This document shows positions 8,003 to 17,763 of a DNA stretch of 64,000 nt, piece by piece. The notes under the pieces are model-generated. The model made no database searches and was not told where the DNA came from. It was given only the letters and a program-made list of their open reading frames with translations. The stretch comes from GCA-020356105 sp964347475 (lineage in GTDB: Bacteria; Pseudomonadota; Alphaproteobacteria; UBA8366; JADFVY01). A program made the position numbers and the translations under genes. The stretch's first letter is position 1. The number at the start of each line of letters is the position of its first letter. The stretch spans positions 1 through 64,000 of the forward strand of contig CAYFYY010000015.1 of assembly GCA_964347475.1 (NCBI GenBank). Direction: 5' to 3'.

Positions 8003-9067
8003 GTGTCGATTGTTGTAACGGGTGGCGCGGGTTTTATCGGCTCTGCCGTGGTTCGGCAACTGATCGCGGAAACCGAGGAGACCGTTATCAACGTCGACGC
8101 CCTTACCTATGCGGGGAACCTCGATTCGCTGGGTCCGGCGCGCGAAGACGACCGCCATGTCTTCGAGCGGGTGGACATCCGCGACGCGGCGGCGGTGACG
8201 CGCGTGTTCGCCCGGCACAGACCACGTGCCGTAATGCACCTGGCTGCCGAATCGCATGTCGACCGTTCGATCGACGGGCCGGCGGACTTCATACAGACCA
8301 ATATCGTCGGCACGTATACGCTCCTCGAAGCTGCGCGCACCTATATCGAGACGCTTGATGAGGCGGAGCGCCGGATGTTCCGGTTCCATCATGTATCGAC
8401 CGACGAGGTGTACGGGACGCTGGGTGCCGACGGGCGGTTTACCGAGGAAACGGCGTACCGGCCGAACTCTCCCTATTCGGCCAGCAAGGCATCGTCGGAC
8501 CATCTCGTGCGGGCCTGGGGCGAAACCTTCGGATTGCCGATCGTCATCACCAACTGTTCGAACAACTATGGCCCCTATCAGTTCCCCGAAAAGCTGATTC
8601 CGGTGCTGATCCTCAAGGCCCTGAACGGCGAGCAGCTGCCGATCTACGGTAAGGGAGAAAACGTGCGCGACTGGCTTTATGTCGAGGATCACGCCGCGGC
8701 ACTTCGCCTGGTTCTGGAGCGGGGTGAGCTTGGCGAGACTTACAACATCGGCGGCTCGGCCGAACGCCGGAATATCGACGTTGCGCGCGCGGTATGTGCG
8801 ATCCTGGATGAGCTGCTACCGGCGTCGCCGCACCGCCCGCATGAGAACCTCATTACCTTCGTTGCCGATCGGCCGGGGCACGATCTGCGCTATGCCATCG
8901 ACAGTTCGAAAATCGAAAGGGAACTGGGATGGACCCCCGTCGAGACATTCGAGACCGGCCTGAGGCGTACCGTCGCCTGGTATCTCGACAACAGTGAGTG
9001 GTGGGAGCGAATTCTTTCCGGCGCATACCGGGTCGAGCGCCTGGGGCTAGGGCGGGGGCGTGCGTGA
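8003..9067 (+). CDS. rfbB: dTDP-glucose 4,6-dehydratase (RfbB)
   Basis: 354 residues, extended SDR fold. Catalyses the NAD-dependent conversion of dTDP-glucose to dTDP-4-keto-6-deoxyglucose, step 2 of dTDP-L-rhamnose synthesis. The NAD loop VTGGAGFIGS is at the N terminus; the catalytic Y-x3-K is in PYSASKASSDH, and STDEVYG is conserved. GTG 8003 is preferred over GTG 7994 because AGGAAAGG (7987-7994) then sits 8 bp upstream and the protein starts MSIVVTGG like its relatives. The stop overlaps the rfbA start (TGATG). Confidence 0.95.
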   Translation: MSIVVTGGAGFIGSAVVRQLIAETEETVINVDALTYAGNLDSLGPAREDDRHVFERVDIRDAAAVTRVFARHRPRAVMHLAAESHVDRSIDGPADFIQTNIVGTYTLLEAARTYIETLDEAERRMFRFHHVSTDEVYGTLGADGRFTEETAYRPNSPYSASKASSDHLVRAWGETFGLPIVITNCSNNYGPYQFPEKLIPVLILKALNGEQLPIYGKGENVRDWLYVEDHAAALRLVLERGELGETYNIGGSAERRNIDVARAVCAILDELLPASPHRPHENLITFVADRPGHDLRYAIDSSKIERELGWTPVETFETGLRRTVAWYLDNSEWWERILSGAYRVERLGLGRGRA

Positions 9068-9960
9068 TGGGTGCGCAGGCGGTGAAGAAGGGCATCATCC
9101 TCGCGGGCGGATCGGGCACGCGCCTGTATCCGATCACCACGTCGGTCAGCAAGCAGCTGCTTCCCGTCTACGACAAGCCGATGATCTATTATCCGTTGTC
9201 AGTGCTGCTGCTGGCCGGTATCCGACAGATCCTGGTGATCACGACGCCGGACGACTCAACGGCGTTCCAGCGGCTGCTGGGAGACGGATCCCAATGGGGA
9301 ATAGCGGTTACCTATGCCGTTCAGCCCCGGCCCGAGGGCCTCGCCCAGGCATTCATCATCGGCCGCGATTTTGTCGGATCAGACCCTGTGTGCCTTATCC
9401 TCGGCGACAACATTTTCTACGGCCACGGATTGGCAGGACAGTTGCAGTCCGCCGCGTCCCGAGGCAACGGCGCCACGGTTTTCGCCTACTGGGTGCGTGA
9501 TCCGGAACGATACGGCGTGGTATCGTTCGACAAGGGTGGCCGCGCCATCGATATCGAAGAAAAACCTGCTCAACCGAAGTCAAATTTTGCGGTGACCGGA
9601 CTTTATTTCTACGATGCCGACGTCGTGGATATCGCTGCTGGTCTCAAACCGTCGGCACGCGGCGAACTGGAGATCAGTGATGTCAACCTTGCCTATCTTA
9701 AACGCGGTGACTTGCGCGTAGAGATGCTCGGCCGCGGTGCCGCTTGGCTGGACACCGGCACCCACGAGTCGTTGCTGCAGGCCGCCCAGTTCGTCGAAGT
9801 CGTGGAAGCGCGCCAGGGCCTGAAGATCTCGTGTGTCGAGGAGATCGCGTGGCGGATGGGCTTCATCGACAGCAGTGCCCTGCGTGCCTTGGCGGAACCG
9901 CTGGCGAAGAACGGCTATGGGCAATATCTTCTCGATCTCTTGAAACGGCACACCGGATGA
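9067..9960 (+). CDS. rfbA: Glucose-1-phosphate thymidylyltransferase (RfbA)
   Basis: 297 residues. Makes dTDP-glucose from dTTP and glucose-1-phosphate, the first and usually feedback-regulated step of the rhamnose pathway. Nucleotidyltransferase signature GGSGTRLYPIT is followed by SKQLLPVYDKPM; the metal/sugar region LGDNIFYGHGL and EEKPAQPKS are conserved. Length matches RmlA. ATG 9067 overlaps the rfbB stop, and its own stop overlaps the rfbC start by 4 bp, so the genes are tightly coupled. Confidence 0.96.
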   Translation: MGAQAVKKGIILAGGSGTRLYPITTSVSKQLLPVYDKPMIYYPLSVLLLAGIRQILVITTPDDSTAFQRLLGDGSQWGIAVTYAVQPRPEGLAQAFIIGRDFVGSDPVCLILGDNIFYGHGLAGQLQSAASRGNGATVFAYWVRDPERYGVVSFDKGGRAIDIEEKPAQPKSNFAVTGLYFYDADVVDIAAGLKPSARGELEISDVNLAYLKRGDLRVEMLGRGAAWLDTGTHESLLQAAQFVEVVEARQGLKISCVEEIAWRMGFIDSSALRALAEPLAKNGYGQYLLDLLKRHTG

Positions 9961-10520
9961 AGGTCACGAAGACGGAACTGCCCGGCGTCCTGCTTGTCGA
10001 GCCGAACCGGTTCGGCGATGACCGCGGTTTCTTTCAGGAAACCTGGCACGCCCGCCGCTATCATGACGCCGGAATCTCCGGCGCCTTCGTGCAGGACAAC
10101 ATGTCGATGTCGAGCCGCGGCGTGTTGCGTGGTCTGCATTTCCAGCAGCCGAATGGGCAGGGTAAGCTCGTCTTTGTCCTCGAGGGCGAGGTGTTCGATG
10201 TTGCAGTCGACGTTCGGGTCGGATCTCCACATTTCGGCAAATGGACCGGCACGATGCTCTCTGCGGAGAACGGGCTTCAACTTTTCATCCCGGCCGGCTT
10301 TGCCCACGGGTTCTGCGTTACCGGGAAGACGGCATTGTTCGCGTACAAGTGCACCGACTTCTATGACCGCGAGGCGGAGCGCACGATCCGCTGGGACGAT
10401 CCCCAGATCGGAATCGAATGGCCGATATCCGCGCCGCGGGTGTCGGACAAGGACGCGGCTGCGCCATCCCTGGCCGACATAGCCAGGGAATTCCTGCCGC
10501 GCTACGGGGACGGGGAGTGA
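9957..10520 (+). CDS. rfbC: dTDP-4-dehydrorhamnose 3,5-epimerase (RfbC)
   Basis: 187-residue cupin epimerase acting on dTDP-4-keto-6-deoxyglucose (step 3). Family motifs are visible: DDRGFFQETW near the start, the catalytic histidine region VLRGLHFQ, and FIPAGFAHGF. ATG 9957 overlaps the rfbA stop. The order B-A-C-D, with every junction overlapping by 3-4 bp, shows one translationally coupled operon. Confidence 0.96.
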   Translation: MKVTKTELPGVLLVEPNRFGDDRGFFQETWHARRYHDAGISGAFVQDNMSMSSRGVLRGLHFQQPNGQGKLVFVLEGEVFDVAVDVRVGSPHFGKWTGTMLSAENGLQLFIPAGFAHGFCVTGKTALFAYKCTDFYDREAERTIRWDDPQIGIEWPISAPRVSDKDAAAPSLADIAREFLPRYGDGE

Positions 10521-11419
10521 CCGCTCCGATCCTGCTCCTTGGGGGCAACGGCCAGATAGGCTGGGAGCTTCGTCGCACGCTTGCGCCATTGGGTCCGGTC
10601 ACGGCGCTTGAACGCACCGATGTCGATCTCGCCGACGGCAAGGCCTTGCGCAAGGTCGTAAGGGACGCGGCGCCAGCCCTTATCGTCAACGCGGCCGCAT
10701 ATACGCAGGTCGACCGGGCCGAGAAGGATGCCGCGCTCGCTCAGGCGGTAAACGGCACGGCACCGGGCATTCTTGGGGAGGAGGCAAACCGCCTCAACGC
10801 GGGTCTGGTGCATATTTCCACGGATTACGTCTTCGACGGTGCAGCGGCGCGCCCCTACCGCGAGGAGGACGCCGCCGCGCCGATCAGCGTTTACGGCAAG
10901 AGCAAGCTTGCGGGCGAGGCGGCGGTCGCCGGTTCGGGCTGCGCGCATCTGATCCTGCGCACGAGCTGGGTCTATTCGATGCGCGGGTCGAACTTCCTGC
11001 TCACGATTCGACGCCTGGCCGGCGAACTTGACGAACTCCGGATCGTTGAGGATCAGCGTGGTGCTCCGAGTTGGGCGCGCATGATCGCCGAGGCGACGGC
11101 GGCGATCCTGGTTCGCTGCGGTGCCCCGTCGGATACCGGCCTGTTGACCGAAAAGGGCGGGCTGTACCACCTGACCGCGTCGGGCCAGACGAGCTGGCAC
11201 GGCTTCGCTGAGGCGATCGTCGACTGGCTGCGCGCGACGGGCCAGCCGGTCCGCTGCCGCCGTGTCCTTGCGATCCCGACGGCCCAATATCCGACCCCGG
11301 CGAAGCGACCCGCCAACTCCCTGCTGGATTGCACGAAGCTGCGCGATGCCTTCGGGATCGCGCTGCCCGACTGGCGCGACCAGTTGGCGTTGTGCACCGA
11401 GACTGGGTCTTGCGGTTAA
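10517..11419 (+). CDS. rfbD: dTDP-4-dehydrorhamnose reductase (RfbD)
   Basis: 300 residues, SDR reductase finishing dTDP-L-rhamnose (step 4). Shows the NAD(P) loop LLGGNGQIGWEL, the STDYVFDG motif and the catalytic YGKSKLAGE. I chose GTG 10517, which overlaps the rfbC stop (GTGA) and gives the standard N terminus MTAPILLLGGNG. The next gene is convergent. A GGCGGC/GCCGCC inverted repeat at 11421-11442 just after the stop could act as a terminator stem but has no T run. Confidence 0.95.
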   Translation: MTAPILLLGGNGQIGWELRRTLAPLGPVTALERTDVDLADGKALRKVVRDAAPALIVNAAAYTQVDRAEKDAALAQAVNGTAPGILGEEANRLNAGLVHISTDYVFDGAAARPYREEDAAAPISVYGKSKLAGEAAVAGSGCAHLILRTSWVYSMRGSNFLLTIRRLAGELDELRIVEDQRGAPSWARMIAEATAAILVRCGAPSDTGLLTEKGGLYHLTASGQTSWHGFAEAIVDWLRATGQPVRCRRVLAIPTAQYPTPAKRPANSLLDCTKLRDAFGIALPDWRDQLALCTETGSCG

Positions 11420-11478
11420 GGGCGGCGAAACATTGAGCCGCCGGTTGGTCGTTCAGTCGACCTGTTCCGGTCTTTCCA

Positions 11479-12837
11479 TCACGGGTCCATCTTCAAGAAC
11501 GGGAGTTCGTCGTACGCGAAACGCATGGCGCTTGGAACCACCGCGACGTAATCGGTGCCATCCTTTTGCCGCCGTCCGGGAGTCCGGTATTGCCAGACCA
11601 CTTCTTTGTCCCGGGTCACTTCGATGATACGTCCGTTTTCCGACTCGACGATCAGGATGTTGTCGTTTGGCAGCCGTTGTTGCACGCCATAACCCAGCGT
11701 AAACAGCGGGTCCTCCGGACGGCCTGCGTACAGCCATTCGGTCCGCTGCGTCACCGGGTCGAACTCGATGACACGCGATCCCAGTTCGGGCCCGATATGG
11801 CCCAGGTTGTCGAAGATGAGCATGTTGCCGTTCGGCAGGATTTCCGGCTCATGCTGGCGGAACCACATGCCCCCCATGGACCAGACGATCTTCTCCTGTG
11901 ACGGATCGAGCACGGCGATCATGTTCATCTCACGCATCGAGATGAGAAGCTGGCCTGGACGTGTGAAGGGCAGGCGATCCGCTTGACGTTGGTCGATGAG
12001 ATTTATCGTGTTGGTATGGGTATAATCGCCCAGGAGCGAATCGAAGTGCATGGCCGTCAGGCTGGGCCAGTGCACCGAATTGTAGAACGCGTCGATGATA
12101 TAGATCTTCTTCCTGATTTCTCCCGTATCCGAGATGACGGCGACGTAGTCCATGATGTAAGGCGTGTGCAATCGCGGCAGGCCAAGATAGCTCTTGGTGC
12201 TGATCTCGTGGCCGAGCGCGTAAATCGTCCCATCCTCGTTGACCGCAAGGTCGTGATGCAGGGACTCGCTTATCCGCCAGATCAGGTGCGAATTCCTGTC
12301 CAGCTTGACCAGACCCATTCCGTACGGCGTTACGTCCGGCGATTCGACGACGATTATGATATCGCCGTTCGGAAAGACGACGGCTCTGCGCGGATATACT
12401 GTCGGCGCGTTTTCGGAACCTTGCCCTTGCTGCGCGGTGGTCCAGTCGATCTCGCCCGGCAACGTCCAGCGATGCGCCATTTCCCCTTCCATGGTCACAA
12501 GATCGACGGCCGATTCGTCGCTTCGCAGCACCATGGTCAGGCCATTGAACGCCCGGGTCCGATCATAGCGGCTGATGACCGGATCATCGTCGGAAATCGG
12601 CGTAACGACAGGTCGCCACAGATTTCCGTACGGCCCGGCATCGGACAGCGGTACGACCAGAGTGCTCAGGACGGCCGCATCCCGCAGCACGTGGTTGAAT
12701 GGGCTGTTGCCTCGCAGAGCCACGACGGCACCGGCAACAACCAGGAGAAAGACAAAGGCGATTGCTGCGAGTGCCATGGGCACCGCTGCTCGGACGGAAA
12801 GGAACGATCTAAGGCGCTGCGGCAAATTCTTCTGCAT
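11479..12837 (-). CDS. Arylsulfotransferase (ASST)-like propeller protein, membrane-anchored
   Basis: 452 residues. A single membrane helix at about 17-40 anchors it; the rest is beta-propeller-like with repeats such as VVFPNGDIIIV, AVNEDGTIYAL, EILPNGNMLIF and RLPNDNILIVES. This pattern, with paired histidines (LHHDLAVNEDG) and RQHEPEILPNGN, is that of PQQ-like/arylsulfotransferase domain proteins, which transfer sulfuryl groups in the periplasm. I assign the family, not the activity. It lies next to a GT87-type gene, so a role in modifying an exported glycan is possible. Confidence 0.75.
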   Translation of the reverse strand: MQKNLPQRLRSFLSVRAAVPMALAAIAFVFLLVVAGAVVALRGNSPFNHVLRDAAVLSTLVVPLSDAGPYGNLWRPVVTPISDDDPVISRYDRTRAFNGLTMVLRSDESAVDLVTMEGEMAHRWTLPGEIDWTTAQQGQGSENAPTVYPRRAVVFPNGDIIIVVESPDVTPYGMGLVKLDRNSHLIWRISESLHHDLAVNEDGTIYALGHEISTKSYLGLPRLHTPYIMDYVAVISDTGEIRKKIYIIDAFYNSVHWPSLTAMHFDSLLGDYTHTNTINLIDQRQADRLPFTRPGQLLISMREMNMIAVLDPSQEKIVWSMGGMWFRQHEPEILPNGNMLIFDNLGHIGPELGSRVIEFDPVTQRTEWLYAGRPEDPLFTLGYGVQQRLPNDNILIVESENGRIIEVTRDKEVVWQYRTPGRRQKDGTDYVAVVPSAMRFAYDELPFLKMDP

Positions 12838-12939
12838 TCGATCAGTTGGGGCAGATAGGTGTGGATCCCGTGCAGATGGATTCAGAACCGGAGGTTAATC
12901 TCTGGTGTGGCGCGTCGATGGATCTACGGACCGGCGGCA

Positions 12940-14283
12940 TTACCGGACTGCGCGCCAACCGTCGATTCGCCAAACGCTCGGAATTGCGCGAAATTGCGGC
13001 CAGTAACGTGAGAGGAAACCAGCAGCCAGGATGAGGAATGCCCAGCCATAGAGAGACGCGAAGAAAAAGTGACTTGCCCGGGAGTCCTCGGCGCCGATGA
13101 CCTCCATCAACCGGTACAGCAGCCCCACCAGCGCGAAATGAAACAGTACCGGCATGGCGAGCACAGCGCCTCCCAGCTTCATCGCCGAGTTCCACCTGAA
13201 TGAGAGAAAAATCGGCAAGAGGAACAACACATAATGAATCCAGCCGATCGGCGACGCCAGGACTGTCGCCACCAGCGCGACGGCGCTGGCATCTTCACTG
13301 CGCGGTTGGAAACGCCAGGCCCACAATGCGATACCGGCAAGCATCAGGAAGCCGAGAGCAACTCCGATCCATAAGACGCCCGCGCGCGCCGACATTGCGG
13401 CGAGCGACAAATTGGTTCCAAATAGAATTCGTCCCGGATCGCTTGTCATCCAGGCGTCTAGCCACTGTACATAGACCCCCGGTCCGAAGATGACGGCCGG
13501 CAGGATGCTCAGGATTGCGGCACCTGCAAGCGCCGCCAGAGCGGTGCGCCTGTATCCGGCAATGAACAGGACCACCGGCCAGACCAGGAAATTGGGTTTC
13601 ATGGCGACAAGAATGCCCATCATGAGGCCGGCCGATACGGGGCGCTCCCGCTCCAGCAGAATCCAGGCGGCAACCGAACAGACCAGCAGCAGGATGTATA
13701 TTTGACCAAGATCCAGCGTGTCCCAGAAGCCCGGGAAGCAGGCGGCCCACAAGATCATCCATTTGCTCGGGCTCTCCTGGCGCGTCGAAGACAGCACGAT
13801 CATCGTGGCGACGAACAGTGACAGGGACAGCCACCAGGTAATCTGGAAGGCCAGTCCAGGTTCGATCATCGACAGTGGCGCGAAAACCAGGAGGGAGACC
13901 GGCGGGTTCAGGTTCGGATTAAACCCGTGGAAAAAGCGCGTCTCGACAAAGAAGCTGAGCTGGTACTCGGCATATGGATTCAAACCGCGACGCGCCGCAG
14001 CGCCGGATTCGTAAAACGTACCGAAATCACGGAGCTGCTTGCGAACCTCGGGCAGTTCGCGCTGCAGCGACGACAGATCTTCGTTGAAGGTATCGATATG
14101 CGCGGTTAGGACACGAAGACTGTCCTCGGGCTTGGTAACGAAGTATTGGAAGACGATAAAGAACACCAGGAGTAAGGCGGCTGTTGCACGGGCAGCCGGA
14201 TGGTTCCAGAAACGAACGGGAATTGACTCCGGGGGTGCCGATTCCGGTGTTCGTTCCGGGTCGAGGGCCTCTGCATCGGACAT
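12940..14283 (-). CDS. GT87-type (DUF2029) membrane glycosyltransferase, copy 1
   Basis: 447-residue polytopic protein with a cytosolic N terminus and about 9-10 membrane helices. The region after the first helix carries RDFGTFYESG...GLNPYAEY and NPNLNPPVSLLVFAPL; later come LDLGQIYILLLV and MKPNFLVWPVVL. These match the GT-C fold DUF2029/GT87 group (mannosyl- and arabinosyltransferases using lipid-linked donors). All these blocks recur in the gene at 16362-17579, so the two are paralogues. Donor and acceptor are unknown. Confidence 0.82.
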   Translation of the reverse strand: MSDAEALDPERTPESAPPESIPVRFWNHPAARATAALLLVFFIVFQYFVTKPEDSLRVLTAHIDTFNEDLSSLQRELPEVRKQLRDFGTFYESGAAARRGLNPYAEYQLSFFVETRFFHGFNPNLNPPVSLLVFAPLSMIEPGLAFQITWWLSLSLFVATMIVLSSTRQESPSKWMILWAACFPGFWDTLDLGQIYILLLVCSVAAWILLERERPVSAGLMMGILVAMKPNFLVWPVVLFIAGYRRTALAALAGAAILSILPAVIFGPGVYVQWLDAWMTSDPGRILFGTNLSLAAMSARAGVLWIGVALGFLMLAGIALWAWRFQPRSEDASAVALVATVLASPIGWIHYVLFLLPIFLSFRWNSAMKLGGAVLAMPVLFHFALVGLLYRLMEVIGAEDSRASHFFFASLYGWAFLILAAGFLSRYWPQFRAIPSVWRIDGWRAVR

Positions 14284-14652
14284 GGATCGGTGGTTCCAGA
14301 TTCTGACGCGGCGATGCCATCGGCAACACCGAACAACGTGCCTATCGGCGATCTGACGGCCTCCTTCTCACTGCGGCCGGCAGCCGCTGCGGACGAGAAA
14401 TACCGCTCCCAACCGCACATATCTCCAACAGCACAATTGTTAGAAGTTCCGTATTAACAATCAGTTAATTAATATCAAGGAAAGAAAACCAGACAGATAT
14501 TTGATGTAAAGGCGGGAATATTTCACGTCCCGACTGAATACATATGGCCATTGGTCGCACATGGCACATCGAGGGCCCAAATCGGTCGTGACATCGGATA
14601 AACAGGCGGCAATCGCAAGACAACCTGGAAACGACACTCCTCGTGGAGCGCC
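14284..14652. other. AT-rich intergenic region
   Basis: 369 bp between two minus-strand membrane protein genes. Positions about 14425-14560 are clearly AT-rich compared with the surroundings (for example TTAACAATCAGTTAATTAAT), the lowest-GC patch in this part of the window. It probably carries the promoter for the gene at 12940-14283. No ORF, repeat or RNA gene is evident. Confidence 0.55.
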
Positions 14653-16257
14653 TCAGTCCCGCTGACGAATGGCGTAAAGCGTGAAGTACGAGCCTTCGTG
14701 CAACGCCGTCAACCGGCCGGGAAGCGGATTTTCAGCGACTCCGAAATGGGTCAGAAGCACGTAATCGAATCGGCTTGGCCAATCTGTCCAGAAGTCCTGC
14801 ATTGCAATGAAACCGGCAGGTGGCGTGCCCGCATTTCCATTGCCTGCCGATCGCACCAGCAACGCAACGTCGATCGGGGCACCAAATGCCGTGTCGATGT
14901 CCAGCCGTGCCGCTGCGGCGCGAACGGGCTGCTTGGTCGGATCGGTAAAGAGGGTTGGAACGAAGGCGCCGCGGTCGATGACTGCAAGCGCTGACAGATG
15001 CCAGTACGCGTAGTCGAATCGTGAGTCGCCGGCCACAACCGGCGCGTTGCGCCGCTGAACGGGCAGGATCGCGGCGCCGCGCTCGATCACCCGTGCGGCC
15101 GTTCGGAACTCCGCGAAATCGCGGTCCATGCGGCGCCATTCGAGTGCGACGTCGAATAGGCGGGCGCCGAGCAGCACGGCACCGGCAATCAGGACCGCAA
15201 TGGCGATGCGGGGGCTGACGGTCCGCGGGCGCAGTCCGGCCACGAGAAGCAGCGCCACGACAGTCGGCAGGCGCAGATCGGCATACCAGATACTGCCCCA
15301 AGTGCCTTGAACCCAGAACGGCATCGCCAGTGCGCCCGCGGTCAGCGCCGCCAGCGGCAGACGGAGCGGGTACGCCAGGCGAAGCCGGCCGGTGGCGAAG
15401 CCGGCAAGCGGCACTGCCGCCGCGAACAGGAACACCGCGGCGTCGACAGGTTTCAGATAGGCCAGGGTCGGTGACCATACGGCGCGAACCTTCGCGAGGA
15501 ACGGACCGTACAGAAAGCCGTGCTCGGTGGCGTCCGGCATTGTGCCGAGAACGAGCAACGCTGCGGGCAGAAACGGCCAGGCGACGACAAAGGCCTGCCG
15601 GGCCGCGATGCGCCGGTCGCGGCGCCCTGTGGCGAGCAGGCGGGGAAACTCGTATCCGGCAACGCAGACGCCGTACACCGCCAGCGCGAACAAATGGGCG
15701 AAAAACAGCCCGACCAGTGCTGCCGGGAACAGGGCCCAGCGGATCCAGGGCGGCCCGCGTTCGCTGGCAATCCAGCCGGCGAACAGGGCCAGTGCGAGGC
15801 CGATGGCGAACAGGTAGTTGAGGAATCCCATGATCAGGAGGTGGTTGTACAGCAGCATGAAGACCGCCGTCGGCCAAAGCCCGATGTCGCCGTGCAGAAC
15901 CCGGTGCAGGGCAAGCGTGCCTCCGACCAGTGCCAGCATTGTCAACACGACGAATACCCGACCTGCGATCTGAAGGGGCAAAACAGCCGCGAGCGGTTGC
16001 ATGACGAGGTCCATCGCAAGATTCGGCATGGCGCCCCAGGCAACCTGGTAATTCTCGGCAAGCGCGGGGTCGGAATCGATGGCAGTAAGGACGTGCACGC
16101 GCGCGAGATGATTCGGGTAGTCGACGAGGCCCGGAATATCGACGAAGGCCAGCGGGAGGAGGACGGCCAGTCCCAGCACGACATAGACGAGACCGCGCCG
16201 ACGGGCGCCGATAACAAGGTCCGATGGCAGTACCGTGGCGGCGGCCGTGCCGTTCAT
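14653..16257 (-). CDS. Polytopic membrane protein, possible GT-C-type glycosyltransferase
   Basis: 534 residues with about 11-12 predicted membrane helices and a soluble C-terminal domain of about 130 residues. The first periplasmic loop contains DIPGLVDYPNHLARVH, an acidic loop position where GT-C enzymes keep their catalytic Asp, so a glycosyltransferase role is possible but unproven. ATG 16257 is chosen because AAGGAG lies 7 bp upstream and the N terminus becomes MNGTAAATVLPSD; the further upstream frame is low-complexity Arg/Gly. It sits between two GT87-type paralogues. Confidence 0.75.
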   Translation of the reverse strand: MNGTAAATVLPSDLVIGARRRGLVYVVLGLAVLLPLAFVDIPGLVDYPNHLARVHVLTAIDSDPALAENYQVAWGAMPNLAMDLVMQPLAAVLPLQIAGRVFVVLTMLALVGGTLALHRVLHGDIGLWPTAVFMLLYNHLLIMGFLNYLFAIGLALALFAGWIASERGPPWIRWALFPAALVGLFFAHLFALAVYGVCVAGYEFPRLLATGRRDRRIAARQAFVVAWPFLPAALLVLGTMPDATEHGFLYGPFLAKVRAVWSPTLAYLKPVDAAVFLFAAAVPLAGFATGRLRLAYPLRLPLAALTAGALAMPFWVQGTWGSIWYADLRLPTVVALLLVAGLRPRTVSPRIAIAVLIAGAVLLGARLFDVALEWRRMDRDFAEFRTAARVIERGAAILPVQRRNAPVVAGDSRFDYAYWHLSALAVIDRGAFVPTLFTDPTKQPVRAAAARLDIDTAFGAPIDVALLVRSAGNGNAGTPPAGFIAMQDFWTDWPSRFDYVLLTHFGVAENPLPGRLTALHEGSYFTLYAIRQRD

Positions 16258-16361
16258 GGCGCCGCTCCTTGCGCAGGTGTTGCAGGGATTCGCGGTGCCG
16301 GGCGGACCCCCGCTGCCTGGCCCTTGTGCCGGATCGTGCCCATGCCTCCGGCCGCCGACCT

Positions 16362-17579
16362 TCAGCGTGAGTCCGCCGGCGGTACGGCGGCGAACGAGGA
16401 CGTGTTCGGCGCGGCCAGCTGGCGGGCGACCGGCACGGCCACGAGCAACAGGCCCCATATGTATACCGAGCCGAGCGTCACCTCGACCCAGGTCGGGCCC
16501 TCGAACAGGGAATTAGCGATGATCCGCGGCGTTGCCAGCAACACGGCACCGGCAATCATGGCCCGCGACCAGCGGATCGAGAACAGCGGCGGCAGCAGGA
16601 ACAAGACGTAATGGATCCACGCGATGGGCGAGGCGAGAAGAGCCACGAACATGGCGATGAGGCCGGCGTCGTGCGCATCCGGCCGCCGCCGCCAGGCCCA
16701 CCATGCGGTGGCCAGCAGCAGGGCCAGCGCGGCGCCCCTGCCGAGCCACGGGATGTCCAGGCGGCCGGCGTAGGCGATGACCGACATGTTGGTGACCCAC
16801 AGCGCGCGACCCGGATCGTCGTTGGCCAGCACGGCGTACCATTGCGGATAGACCTGCCAACCGAAGAGCAGGATCGGCGCCGCCGACAGTGCCGCGAAGG
16901 CGAGCAACGCCGGGACCGCGGTTCGCCGGTGCCCGGCGAGCAGCAGGACCACCGGCCAGACCAGGAAATTCGGTTTGAACGCGGCGACCAGCCCGATCAG
17001 CACGCCGGCGGCGGCGAAGCGGCCGCGATCCTGGAGCACCCAGGCGCCGAGCGCTGCGACCATAAGTGGAACGTAAATCTGGCCGAGGAACAGCGTGCCC
17101 CAGAAGCCCGGCAACGAGAGCGCCCACAGGACGATCCAGCGGCCGCCCTGCGGCTGATAGGTGCGCGCCAGATAGGCAAGGGCGGCGAGGAAGACAACCA
17201 GTGAACTCCACCACAGCAGTCGGAACGTGACGGCCGGGTCGAGCAGCGAGACCGGCGCCATCAGAAGCAGTGAGGCCGGCGGGTTGAGGTTCGGATTGGC
17301 GCCGCTGAAGTGCTTGATCTCGACACGGTAGGACAGGTCGTGGATCTCGTATGGATTGCGCCCTTCCAGCGCCGCACGGCCCGACTCGTAGAAGCTGCCG
17401 AAATCCCGCAGGCTCTCGTCCGGAAACGAAATCATGAACTGGTACAGGATGTTCAGGACGATGACGAAGGTCGCCACCGCCGCCACGAGTCCCGCAATAC
17501 TGATGCCGGCCCGACGATCGGGCGGCGCGGCAGCAGGGGTCCGCTGAATTTCAAGGGCGCCGGGCCTGGGTCGGTGCAT
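16362..17579 (-). CDS. GT87-type (DUF2029) membrane glycosyltransferase, copy 2
   Basis: 405 residues from ATG 17579 (an in-frame TTG at 17684 would add 35 residues; neither start has a strong ribosome site). Polytopic, with the same landmark blocks as the gene at 12940-14283: RDFGSFYESG, GRNPYEIHD, NPNLNPPASLLLMAPV, LFLGQIYVPLMV and FKPNFLVWPVVL. This supports duplication within the cluster. Probably uses a polyprenyl-phosphate sugar on the periplasmic side. Substrate unknown. Confidence 0.82.
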   Translation of the reverse strand: MHRPRPGALEIQRTPAAAPPDRRAGISIAGLVAAVATFVIVLNILYQFMISFPDESLRDFGSFYESGRAALEGRNPYEIHDLSYRVEIKHFSGANPNLNPPASLLLMAPVSLLDPAVTFRLLWWSSLVVFLAALAYLARTYQPQGGRWIVLWALSLPGFWGTLFLGQIYVPLMVAALGAWVLQDRGRFAAAGVLIGLVAAFKPNFLVWPVVLLLAGHRRTAVPALLAFAALSAAPILLFGWQVYPQWYAVLANDDPGRALWVTNMSVIAYAGRLDIPWLGRGAALALLLATAWWAWRRRPDAHDAGLIAMFVALLASPIAWIHYVLFLLPPLFSIRWSRAMIAGAVLLATPRIIANSLFEGPTWVEVTLGSVYIWGLLLVAVPVARQLAAPNTSSFAAVPPADSR

Positions 17580-17763
17580 CGGACGTTCAGTCGCTGTTAC
17601 GATGGGGTCGCGCCGATCGGTCCGCCTGCAGGCCGCGTCCGACGAGTTGGGGCGGCAAACCGACCGGGAAATCCGGTCCGTCAAACTGCTACAGTCTGCG
17701 TTAACATTGCGTTATCGCTGAAAAATCCGCTGCGTAGCGGCAAAGAATGACCGGAGACAGAGC

